Shown: positions 6,219 through 12,516 of the stretch, one piece after another
How positions within the stretch are numbered: position 1 is the stretch's first letter
Layout: each line of letters opens with the position of its first letter
From: an uncultured Bacilli bacterium
Lineage (GTDB): Bacteria; Bacillota_I; Bacilli_A; RF39; UBA660
Reading direction: 5' to 3'
DNA length: 12,516 bases
Assembly: GCA_910586295.1 (NCBI GenBank)
Contig: CAJUGE010000044.1
Span: 1 to 12,516, forward strand
Position numbers and translations under genes: made by a program
The notes under the pieces: model-generated
What the model was told of the DNA's origin: nothing
The model's database searches: none
The model's input: only the letters and a program-made list of their open reading frames with translations

Positions 6219-6227
6219 TGGTATAGT
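6219..6227 (+). promoter_or_regulatory. hpf promoter (extended -10)
   Basis: TGG-TATAGT (6219-6227) is an extended -10 identical to that of rpmE. A good -35 is not present because the csp terminator occupies that position. Transcription would start near 6234, giving a very short leader. Confidence 0.6.
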
Positions 6228-6250
6228 ATAAATAGAAAGAGGTGAAGACA

Positions 6251-6766
6251 ATGAAATATTCTATCAGAGGAGAAAAGTTGGAAGTAACTGATTCTATTAG
6301 AGAATATGTTATGGATAAGCTAAATAAGATGGAAAAATATTTTGATGATCCGAATAATGTAAGTGTTAAAATCTTATTTAGCGTAAGGGGTAGAGAACAA
6401 AAAATTGAGGTTACTATAAACTCTAGAGGATATGATTTAAGAGCTGAAGTTTCTCATAGTGATATGTATGCTGCGATAGATTTGGCAGTTGATAAGTTAG
6501 AAAGACAAATAAGAAAACATAAGACAAAGATGATGAGTCGTGAAAGGGCACAAATTGTTTATGAAGATGATATTTATGAAGAAGAGTCTTATGATGTTAT
6601 TAAGAGAAAGAAAGTTTATTTGAAACCTATGGATGAGGAAGAGGCAATCGTTCAAATGGAGATGTTGGGGCATACTTTCTATATATTTAAAGATATAGAA
6701 ACAGAGACAGTTAAAGTTTTATATAAAAGATATGATGATACTTATGGAGTAATTGAAACTAACTAA
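6251..6766 (+). CDS. hpf: Ribosome hibernation promoting factor, long form
   Basis: Long-form HPF binds the 30S decoding region and dimerises 70S ribosomes into inactive 100S particles in stationary phase or stress. The 171-residue protein has the N-terminal HPF/RaiA domain (about 1-100: MKYSIRGEKLEVTDSIREYV at the start, KIEVTI and DLAVDKLERQIRKHK) and a charged linker. The C-terminal dimerisation domain (about 115-171) shows EEAIVQMEMLGHTFYIFKD and YGVIE. The two-domain layout excludes the short HPF and YfiA forms. ATG at 6251 is set by AGAGGTG (6238-6244), six bases upstream; an in-frame GTG at 6242 is part of that site. secA follows, the order common in Firmicutes. Confidence 0.95.
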   Translation: MKYSIRGEKLEVTDSIREYVMDKLNKMEKYFDDPNNVSVKILFSVRGREQKIEVTINSRGYDLRAEVSHSDMYAAIDLAVDKLERQIRKHKTKMMSRERAQIVYEDDIYEEESYDVIKRKKVYLKPMDEEEAIVQMEMLGHTFYIFKDIETETVKVLYKRYDDTYGVIETN

Positions 6767-6772
6767 TTTTTT

Positions 6773-6801
6773 AAAGACAGGTCTTTGTGATTTGTCTTTT
6801 T
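6773..6801 (+). terminator. Probable terminator after hpf
   Basis: AAAGACA (6773-6779) pairs with TGTCTTT (6793-6799) around a 13-base loop, ending in five T residues. A competing smaller hairpin (AAAGA with TCTTT at 6781-6785) shares the left arm. It is weaker than the other terminators here. Confidence 0.55.
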
Positions 6802-6833
6802 GTATGAAAAATTTATGAATATGACATTTTTCG

Positions 6834-6862
6834 TTTTAAAATTCTTGTAAATTTGGTAAAAT
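6834..6862 (+). promoter_or_regulatory. Possible secA promoter
   Basis: TAAAAT (6857-6862) is preceded by TGG (6854-6856), an extended -10. TTTTAA (6834-6839) lies 17 bases upstream as a poor -35. The start would fall only about ten bases before the ribosome binding site. Confidence 0.5.
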
Positions 6863-6882
6863 TGTTTTAGGAGATGAAAATT

Positions 6883-9375
6883 ATGGGAATACTAACAAGA
6901 TTATTTAATCACGAGTATAAAGAATTAAAAAGGTTTGAAGAATTAGCTAATCAAGTTTTAGAGTTAGATAGTGAGATGCAAAGCTTAAGTGATATGGAAC
7001 TTAAAGCTAAGACTGGAGAATTTAGGAATAAATTAGAGGAAGGAAAAACATTAGATGATATTCTTATAGAGGCTTTTGCGGTTGTTAGAGAAGCAGCTTA
7101 TAGAGTTTTGGGAGAGAAGCCTTATAAAGTCCAAATTATAGGTGGTATTTGTATTCATTATGGAAATATTGCAGAAATGAAGACTGGTGAGGGAAAAACT
7201 CTTACTACAACTTTGCCAGCATATTTAAATGCACTTAGTGGTAAGGGCGTTCATGTAATTACTACTAATGATTATTTAACTCAGCGTAATGCAGAATGGA
7301 TGGGTAGAGTATATGATTTTTTAGGTGTTAGTGTGGGTATAAATACTAAAGATGCATCTAAGGAAGAGAAGAGAGAAGCTTATAATAAAGATATAACTTA
7401 TACAACCAATAATGAACTAGGATTTGATTATTTAAGAGATAATATGGTTGTTAGAAAAGAAAATAGGGTTCAACGTGGTCTTAATTTTGCTATTATAGAT
7501 GAAGTGGATTCTATACTTATAGATGAAGCAAGGACACCTTTAATTATTAGTGGGGGAGTTAGTAAAAGTGCTGATCTTTATAAAACTGCTGATAAAACTG
7601 CTAAAGGTTTAAAGCCAGAAGATTATGTCATTGATGAAAAAACTAGAAGTGTAACTTTGACTGAGGATGGTATAAAAAAATGTGAAGAATTATTAAAATT
7701 GGATAATCTTTACGATATTAAAAATGCTGCGATGGTACATAATTTGGATAAAGCATTAGTTGCTAATTATGCTTTTAAGAAAGATATTGATTATGTAGTT
7801 GATTCAGATAAAGTTGTTATTGTTGATACTTTTACAGGAAGATTAATGCATGGAAGGCAGTATAGTGATGGACTTCATCAAGCTCTTGAAGCTAAGGAGG
7901 GAGTGCATATTAATGAAGAGACTAAAGTTTTGGCAACTATAACTTTTCAGAATTTATTTAGGATGTATAATAAATTATCTGGAATGACTGGTACTGCTAA
8001 GACAGAGGAAGAAGAATTTAGAAATATATATAATATGTATGTTTTAGAGATTCCTACTAATAAGCCAGTAGTTAGAGAAGATTTGGAAGATTTAATTTAT
8101 ATAAATATGAGAGGAAAATATAATGCAATTGTTAAAACAATAGAAACTATTCATAAGACTGGTCAACCTATATTAGTTGGTACTGCTTCTATAGAAAGTT
8201 CTGAGGTTTTAAGTGATTTGCTTAATAAAAAAGGTATTAAACATGAACTTTTAAATGCTAAGAATCATGAAAGAGAAGCTCTTATAATAGAGAATGCTGG
8301 ACAAAAAAAAGCTGTTACTATTGCAACTAATATGGCGGGACGTGGTACTGATATTAAGCTCGGTGAAGGTGTAGCAGAGCTTGGAGGGCTTGCTGTTATT
8401 GGTACTGAAAGACATGATAGTAGGCGTATTGATAATCAGTTAAGAGGGCGTGCTGGTCGTCAAGGAGATCCTGGTATTACAAGGTTTTATATTTCTATGG
8501 AAGATGATTTAATGCTAAAGTTTGGTAGTGAAAAAATTAAAGCTGTTATGTCTACTTTAGGATTTACTGAAGATACTCCAATACAACATAAATTAATGAG
8601 TAAAAATATTGAAGGAAGTCAGAAAAGAGTAGAAGGTTTTAACTATGATAGGCGTAAAGCTTTATTAGATTATGATAATGTTATTAGTAAGCAAAGAGAA
8701 ATAGTTTATGAGAGACGTAATGAGATTTTAGATAAAGATAGTATTAGAGATAGAGTTTTAGCAATATTTAAGGATTTTGTTATAGATGAAGTTAATTTAC
8801 ATTTTCCGCCAGAGGATACTTTGACTCATAATGATATAGTAAATATGTGTGAGTACTTTAATGCTAATTTATTAAAAAAAGAAAAGTTAGTTGAGAAGGA
8901 TTTGGAAAGTAAGGAAATAAGTGAAGTTCAAGATTTTATTTATGATTTGGTAGTTAAAGATTATAATGAAAAATTGGAAGATGTTCCAGAAGATATACAA
9001 AATGATTTTGAAAAGGCAATTACTTTAAGAATACTTGATAAGAATTGGATGGAGCAACTTGATAATATGGAACATTTAAAAGAAGGAATTGGCTTAAGAG
9101 GTTATGCACAGACTAATCCACTTCAGGCTTATGCTTTAGAAGGCTTTGAAATGTTTGATTCTATGCTTAGAGATACTAATAAAGAAATTACGACTTATTT
9201 GCTTAAAGCTGAGGTTAGACAAAACTTAGAAAGGGTAGAAAACAAGAATGTAAAAACTAATGATACTAATGAGTCTACGAAGAGAACTCCTAAGAAATCT
9301 AAAGATAAAACTGGAAGAAATGAATCTTGCCCATGTGGAAGTGGTAAGAAATATAAGAATTGTTGTGGTAAATAG
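6883..9375 (+). CDS. secA: Preprotein translocase ATPase SecA
   Basis: SecA is the ATP-driven motor that pushes unfolded preproteins through the SecYEG membrane channel. The 830-residue protein is full length (B. subtilis SecA is about 840). It has Walker A MKTGEGKT (99-106), the DEVD Walker B (206-209) followed by SILIDEARTPLIISG, the NBD2 motifs MAGRGTDIKL and QLRGRAGRQGDPG, and an intact SEC-C zinc tail with C816, C818, C827 and C828 (CPCGSGKKYKNCC). The ATG at 6883 is chosen because AGGAG (6869-6873) is nine bases upstream; the in-frame ATG at 6874 directly abuts that site. MGILTRLF also matches the usual family start. The gene most often next to it, prfB, is not found downstream; mobile-element debris begins about 70 bases later. 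Confidence 0.98.
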   Translation: MGILTRLFNHEYKELKRFEELANQVLELDSEMQSLSDMELKAKTGEFRNKLEEGKTLDDILIEAFAVVREAAYRVLGEKPYKVQIIGGICIHYGNIAEMKTGEGKTLTTTLPAYLNALSGKGVHVITTNDYLTQRNAEWMGRVYDFLGVSVGINTKDASKEEKREAYNKDITYTTNNELGFDYLRDNMVVRKENRVQRGLNFAIIDEVDSILIDEARTPLIISGGVSKSADLYKTADKTAKGLKPEDYVIDEKTRSVTLTEDGIKKCEELLKLDNLYDIKNAAMVHNLDKALVANYAFKKDIDYVVDSDKVVIVDTFTGRLMHGRQYSDGLHQALEAKEGVHINEETKVLATITFQNLFRMYNKLSGMTGTAKTEEEEFRNIYNMYVLEIPTNKPVVREDLEDLIYINMRGKYNAIVKTIETIHKTGQPILVGTASIESSEVLSDLLNKKGIKHELLNAKNHEREALIIENAGQKKAVTIATNMAGRGTDIKLGEGVAELGGLAVIGTERHDSRRIDNQLRGRAGRQGDPGITRFYISMEDDLMLKFGSEKIKAVMSTLGFTEDTPIQHKLMSKNIEGSQKRVEGFNYDRRKALLDYDNVISKQREIVYERRNEILDKDSIRDRVLAIFKDFVIDEVNLHFPPEDTLTHNDIVNMCEYFNANLLKKEKLVEKDLESKEISEVQDFIYDLVVKDYNEKLEDVPEDIQNDFEKAITLRILDKNWMEQLDNMEHLKEGIGLRGYAQTNPLQAYALEGFEMFDSMLRDTNKEITTYLLKAEVRQNLERVENKNVKTNDTNESTKRTPKKSKDKTGRNESCPCGSGKKYKNCCGK

Positions 9376-9392
9376 CCCATTTTATAAGGGCT
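9374..9392 (+). other. Short hairpin at the secA stop codon
   Basis: AGCCC (9374-9378) pairs with GGGCT (9388-9392) around a nine-base loop, overlapping the secA TAG. It is GC-rich, but no T run follows, so it is at best a weak terminator or a remnant of one. Confidence 0.35.
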
Positions 9393-9442
9393 TGCGAGGA
9401 TTACAAAATTAAAAAAATGGTAAAAATCATATAAAAATAGTC

Positions 9443-9536
9443 AAAATGTTCCCATTTTGTTCCCGTAAATTTTAAAAAAATATAAAAATGGCTTAAAATC
9501 TCCCTTAAATATGGGAAAATCTTATGGGAACATTTT
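9443..9536. repeat. Inverted and degenerate repeats, possible integrase arm sites
   Basis: AAAATGTTCCCAT (9443-9455) is repeated as its exact reverse complement ATGGGAACATTTT (9524-9536). Between and beside them are weaker relatives: TTGTTCCCG (9457-9465), TCTCCC (9499-9504), ATGGGAAAA (9511-9519) and GAGAACAAA (9540-9548). Such clusters of short repeats lie at the attachment sites of tyrosine-integrase elements, and the integrase remnant is 400 bases away. The repeats are seen; the attachment-site role is inference. Confidence 0.4.
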
Positions 9537-9550
9537 ATGAGAACAAAGTA

Positions 9551-9572
9551 AAGATAACATTCGTATTATCTT
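9551..9572 (+). other. Terminator-like hairpin at the intron insertion point
   Basis: AAGATAA (9551-9557) pairs perfectly with TTATCTT (9566-9572) around an eight-base loop, followed by CTTTCGTT and then the intron 5' end. Group IIC introns typically insert just after such stems. The stem may be the original target or the terminator of a lost gene. Confidence 0.5.
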
Positions 9573-9580
9573 CTTTCGTT

Positions 9581-9910
9581 GTGTGCCGTGCATGGCATAT
9601 ATCTAGATGGTGAAAGTCCATCACACGCGTAGGTATCGACGAAGTGTTAGGGAATCACAAAGCATCGGTCGTGAGGCTCGGGGCTAAAGGAAGTGTGGAA
9701 CGAAATCGAAGGCTAACGAATAGAAACTTATTATAAGGCTATATAAACGGATAAGGTTGCAACACAAACCAAAGTCCAAAAGATACTCGTAACTTTATGT
9801 AGTAAAGTAAGTAGCTAGTCGAGGAAAGATATATGTCTTACCGCGGGAGGTCTCTTAGATATAGATTAAGGAAACGACGAGGAGTACAAGAAAAGTCTAT
9901 AGTCGAAAAA
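9581..9910 (+). mobile_element. 5' fragment of a group IIC intron (ribozyme domains I-III)
   Basis: The sequence starts GTGTGCC, the group II 5' splice signature. GTGTG at the start pairs with CACAC (9622-9626), GATGG with CCATC encloses a GTGAAAG loop, and later blocks such as ATAAGGCTA (9734-9742), ACCAAAGTCC (9768-9777), GGAAAGA and TCTTACCGCGGGAGGTCT (9836-9853) line up in order with the Oceanobacillus iheyensis group IIC intron as I remember it. The fragment is richer in G and C than the flanks. It ends at or near the start of domain IV. No reverse transcriptase/maturase gene and no domain V or VI follow; integrase sequence begins instead. It should be unable to splice or move by itself. 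The right border is uncertain by some tens of bases. Confidence 0.85.
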
Positions 9911-9960
9911 GGTTAACATATACTAAGAAAAAAGAAATTAAAATACTTAGTGTAATTGCT

Positions 9961-10266
9961 GAAGTTGAAGTAACTTTACCAGAAGCAAATTTAGTTTTTG
10001 TAAATAATAATGGTATATTTGAAGGAACAGATAGTGTTAAATATCCATTTAAAGTAATTCATTATGAATTGGGAATTGATTGCAGATTTCATGATTTTAG
10101 AGATACTCATGCTACAAGAGCAATAGAAGCTGGAGCAGACATAAAAGCAGTTTCTAAAAGACTGGGACATAAGAATAATCAAACCACTTATGATCTTTAT
10201 GTTAAAGTGACAGCACAAATGAAAGATGATGCTGTTAGCAAGTTTGAAGCGTATACAACAGCATAA
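9961..10266 (+). pseudogene. C-terminal remnant of a tyrosine recombinase (integrase)
   Basis: The open frame, stop TAA at 10264-10266, encodes the last third of a phage/ICE-type integrase that would catalyse site-specific strand exchange. Visible are the LVFVNNNG segment before the active site, the H-x-x-R motif in FHDFRDTHATR, RLGH (second histidine), and Y in TTYDLYVKVT at the nucleophile position, where the usual following histidine is lysine. The arm-binding and core-binding domains and the first catalytic arginine are missing. The frame stays open upstream into the intron fragment, with no start codon or binding site that makes sense; a TTG at 10069 could begin only 65 residues. I judge it a deletion-truncated pseudogene of the element that also left the other remnants here. 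Confidence 0.8.
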
Positions 10267-10312
10267 ATAATAAAAGAGTAATAATTTAAAAATAGAAAAG
10301 AGCATGGTTATA

Positions 10313-10843
10313 ATGATATATATGAAAAGTATATTTGAAGCAATAGAAACAAAAAAAGACTTTTTGAAATCTTTAAATGATATAGGTAAAAAAACAGAAA
10401 AAGAGTATTTTTAATATTTTGGTACTTCACCAATTGCGATAGAAATGTATCCTACAATAAAAAGAATTAAAGAAGAGTACAATATTTCATATAAGGAACT
10501 AAGTGATATTGGAAGAGGAAATTTAATAAAAAGAGAAAGACATAGCTCGGTTAATACAACATTGAAATATTATAATAGTTTAATGAGTAAAAATAATAAT
10601 CAAAATGAACATAAAGAATTTCCAGATTATGATTATTTAGAGTTTATTATATATTTTACTGATAATAAAGATTTATATGATAAACTAAAACCTTTAAAGG
10701 AAAAGGCAGCATGTTCATGGGAAAAGTTTAAAAATCTAAAATGGGAAGATATTTATTTAGAAAAAGTAAAACTTATATTGAACCAAAAGAAAAAGAAATG
10801 TGATAAGAACAGAACTAAGATATTAGTTCTTTTTATTTTGTAA
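10313..10843 (+). pseudogene. Unrecognised gene interrupted by a stop codon
   Basis: I do not recognise the product. A 33-codon stretch from ATG 10313, with an AAAAGAG sequence ten bases upstream, ends at TAA 10412-10414. The same frame reopens at once and runs to TAA 10841-10843, so one gene of about 176 codons appears to carry a nonsense mutation. The second part could restart at ATG 10445 (132 residues), but no binding site precedes it. The protein is charged and hydrophilic. RHSSVNTTLKYYN (residues 32-44 of that part) recalls the H-S-S-x-x-T-T-x-x-Y end of tyrosine recombinases, but no H-x-x-R motif is seen. The last codons run through a terminator hairpin and spell a hydrophobic tail, which suggests a lost original stop; another frame closes at 10801-10803. 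Confidence 0.45.
10811..10839 (+). terminator. Intrinsic terminator
   Basis: AGAACTAA (10811-10818) and TTAGTTCT (10823-10830) form a perfect eight-pair stem with a GATA loop, followed by TTTTATTTT. It lies just before the helix-turn-helix pseudogene and inside the end of the preceding open frame. Confidence 0.85.
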
Positions 10844-10860
10844 AGAAAGAGTGAGGATGT

Positions 10861-11647
10861 ATGGTATTTAAAATTGAAAAAACAAAGAATTATACAATTA
10901 TGAGTAACTACCATTTAAGGGATATAAATCTTTCACTTAAAGCTAAAGGATTATTATCGTTTATGTTATCATTACCTGAAGATTGAGATTATTCTTTAAA
11001 TGGATTAGTAAGTGTTAGTAAAGAAAGTAAAAAGGCAATTAGATCAATATTAAATGAACTTAAAGAAAATGGATATTTAATAGTTGAACAAACAAGAGGT
11101 AAGAATGGATACTATAAATATAATTATATTATTTATGAAGTCCCTCCAACTATTGAAAAGCATAAAATTAATCCCAAAAAGGAGATGCCGATAGAGGAAA
11201 TGTCGAAAAAGATACCCAAATAAATACTAACAAACAAATACTAAAGAACAAATAGATAAAACTATAAATGATTCACAAGATTCTGCTTTTGTTTATGATA
11301 ATAATTATAGTCAATTAACGAATGATTTAATAAGAAGAGGATATATAGATCAGAATGATACAGAAAAGGCTTATTATGATAATTTATTTAATGAGGTTTT
11401 AATAGATAATGATTTTAAGGATATTGTAATCATAAGTCATTATGTTATATCAAGAGTCATTGATAGGAAGTTTCGTGATGAAGACAATAATATAATTGAG
11501 AATAAATTTGGTTACTATAAAGAAGCGTTGTTAAGTAATATTAGAAAATTTGAAAACGATGAAATAGAATGGGATGAAGAAACAGGCTGGTTTAAAGATT
11601 CTGATGAAGATAAAGAGCTATTTGATGATTATGAATATGATTATTAG
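10861..11647 (+). pseudogene. Helix-turn-helix replication-type protein of a mobile element, multiply broken
   Basis: The N-terminal part (M-V-F-K-I-E-K-T-K-N-Y-T onward, with SNYHLRD and LSLKAKGLLSFML) matches a winged-helix family common in Firmicutes phages, plasmids and integrative elements, often annotated as helix-turn-helix or replisome-organiser proteins. Codon 42 is TGA (10984-10986) where the family has Trp (P-E-D-W-D-Y-S). The frame continues through a KAIRSILNELKENGYLIVE helix-wing to TAA at 11221-11223. The C-terminal part is in another frame, from about 11231 to TAG at 11645-11647, and is acidic, ending YEYDY. Two single-base deletions, one in the A run near 11205 and one near 11240, would restore about 262 codons. 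GAGG at 10853-10856 precedes the ATG. This one entry covers the whole 787-base stretch. Confidence 0.7.
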
Positions 11648-11660
11648 AAAATAAGTACAT

Positions 11661-11693
11661 TATCTTTAAAGATATGCAAAAAAATGATATAAT
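11661..11693 (+). promoter_or_regulatory. Hydrolase promoter with overlapping palindrome
   Basis: TATAAT (11688-11693) is a perfect -10, extended by TGA (11685-11687). TTTAAA (11665-11670) stands 17 bases upstream as a weak -35. The -35 lies inside TATCTTTAAAGATA (11661-11674), a perfect 14-base palindrome, so a dimeric repressor or activator could bind there. Confidence 0.65.
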
Positions 11694-11728
11694 TAACTCA
11701 TAGATAAATAGTAATTTAGAGGTGTAAG

Positions 11729-12469
11729 ATGGAATATAAAGAATATGGTTCGAAGAATAATGATATTATAATTTTATTGCATGGTGGTGGTCTTTCTTGG
11801 TGGAATTATATAGATGAAATAGGATTGCTTGAAGATGAATTTCACATAGTTATTCCTATACTAGATGGACATTCGAATAGCGATACAAATTTTACTTCTA
11901 TTGAAAGTAATGCTTTAGAAATAATAAATTTTATAAATGATAATTATAATGGGAAAGTAAAACTAATTGGAGGGCTATCATTAGGAGGACAAATATTGTT
12001 AGAAATACTATCTAAAAATCCTAATATATGTGAATATGCTATTGTTGAAAGTGCTTTGGCAATTCCTATGAATTTTACTTATAAAATGATAGAGCCAACC
12101 TTTAATTTATCATATTGTTTAATAAGTAAAAAATGGTTTTCAAAACTACAGTTTAAAAGTTTAAAACTTAAAAAAAGTTTGTTTGATATGTATTATGAAG
12201 ATACTTGTAAAATTACAAAAAATAATTTAATTGCTTTTATGAAGTCAAATTCTAGTTATGAATTAAAAGATACTTTATCACATACTAGAGCAAAAGTTCT
12301 TATATTGGTTGGAAGTAAAGAAAGACCTATTATGAAAAAATCGGCAACTAAAATTGCTGATTTAATACCAAATAGTGAACTTGATGTATTACAAGGGTAT
12401 TATCATGGGGATATTAGCATAAATCATGCAGATGATTATGTTGAGAGAGTAAAAAGATTAGTTCGCTAA
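11729..12469 (+). CDS. Alpha/beta hydrolase
   Basis: A 246-residue cytosolic alpha/beta-hydrolase-fold protein; no signal peptide or membrane anchor. HGGG (18-21) forms the oxyanion region, S84 in GLSLGGQ is the nucleophile elbow, E198 or a nearby residue in LVGSKERP is the likely acid, and H226 in GYYHGDIS is the catalytic histidine. DGHSNSD (46-52) resembles the D-x-x-G-x-G/S loop of esterases and peroxidase-like members. The substrate cannot be predicted; an esterase, lipase or lactonase are all possible. ATG at 11729 has AGAGGTG (11718-11724) upstream, with only four bases between. It is intact and has its own promoter, unlike the decayed genes to its left, and may be host or recently acquired. 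A further gene follows 25 bases later. Confidence 0.85.
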   Translation: MEYKEYGSKNNDIIILLHGGGLSWWNYIDEIGLLEDEFHIVIPILDGHSNSDTNFTSIESNALEIINFINDNYNGKVKLIGGLSLGGQILLEILSKNPNICEYAIVESALAIPMNFTYKMIEPTFNLSYCLISKKWFSKLQFKSLKLKKSLFDMYYEDTCKITKNNLIAFMKSNSSYELKDTLSHTRAKVLILVGSKERPIMKKSATKIADLIPNSELDVLQGYYHGDISINHADDYVERVKRLVR

Positions 12470-12494
12470 ATTACAATTGAGGAGTGTGATATAT

Positions 12495-12516
12495 ATGTTT
12501 AATTTAAAAAAAGAAA
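12495..12516 (+). CDS. Start of a further gene, cut by the window end
   Basis: ATG at 12495 is preceded by AGGAG (12480-12484), ten bases upstream. Only MFNLKKE can be read before the window ends. The 25-base gap after the hydrolase suggests cotranscription. The product is unknown. Confidence 0.6.

Noticed and set aside
9195..9380. Open frame on the - strand over the secA 3' end
   Set aside because: It is a shadow of the secA reading frame with no binding site or recognisable product.
9991..10305. 104-codon frame on the - strand over the integrase remnant
   Set aside because: Its low-complexity Cys/Phe/Ile-rich translation is the complement of integrase codons, and no known family is visible.
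1..12516. CRISPR array, tRNA or rRNA genes
   Set aside because: No regularly spaced repeats, cloverleaf with T-loop GTTCRA sequence, or rRNA segment was recognised on either strand.

Overview
The window is AT-rich, with codons strongly biased to A or T in the third position and AGGAG/AGGTG ribosome binding sites. It carries spoIID- and spoIIQ-like genes, a long-form hpf and a SEC-C-tailed secA. This points to a low-GC, spore-forming (or ancestrally spore-forming) member of the Firmicutes/Bacillota. I cannot name the genus from sequence alone.

Bases 1-135 hold three copies of a GACATTTTCATTTGCAA motif, possibly the outer end of an insertion sequence whose body lies to the left. A housekeeping and sporulation block follows: rpmE (ribosomal protein L31, own promoter and terminator), rpiB (sugar-phosphate isomerase), a SpoIID-like peptidoglycan lytic protein and a SpoIIQ-like LytM protein that has lost most of its zinc ligands. 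A strong terminator closes this block at 2762-2797.

Bases 2812-5688 form a complete agr-type peptide quorum-sensing locus in an unusual layout. agrA and agrC (overlapping, + strand) converge on agrB and agrD (- strand). AgrB would process and export the 39-residue AgrD as a cyclic peptide, AgrC would sense it, and AgrA, a LytTR response regulator, would change transcription. The predicted peptide core is built around C-W-W-S-F-F. The agrBD terminator lies on the agrC stop codon, and no + strand terminator is visible there.

Bases 5689-9375 hold a structured leader and cold-shock protein gene, then hpf and secA, each with an extended -10 promoter and most with terminators. prfB, which often follows secA, is absent from the expected place.

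Bases 9376-11650 are a graveyard of mobile DNA. They contain inverted repeats that could be integrase arm sites, the 5' ribozyme part (domains I-III) of a group IIC intron without its reverse transcriptase or domains V/VI, the C-terminal third of a tyrosine recombinase, an ORF cut by a TAA, and a helix-turn-helix replication-type gene cut by a TGA at a likely Trp codon and by two frameshifts. The window ends with an intact alpha/beta hydrolase under its own promoter, which overlaps a perfect palindrome, and the first codons of a further gene.
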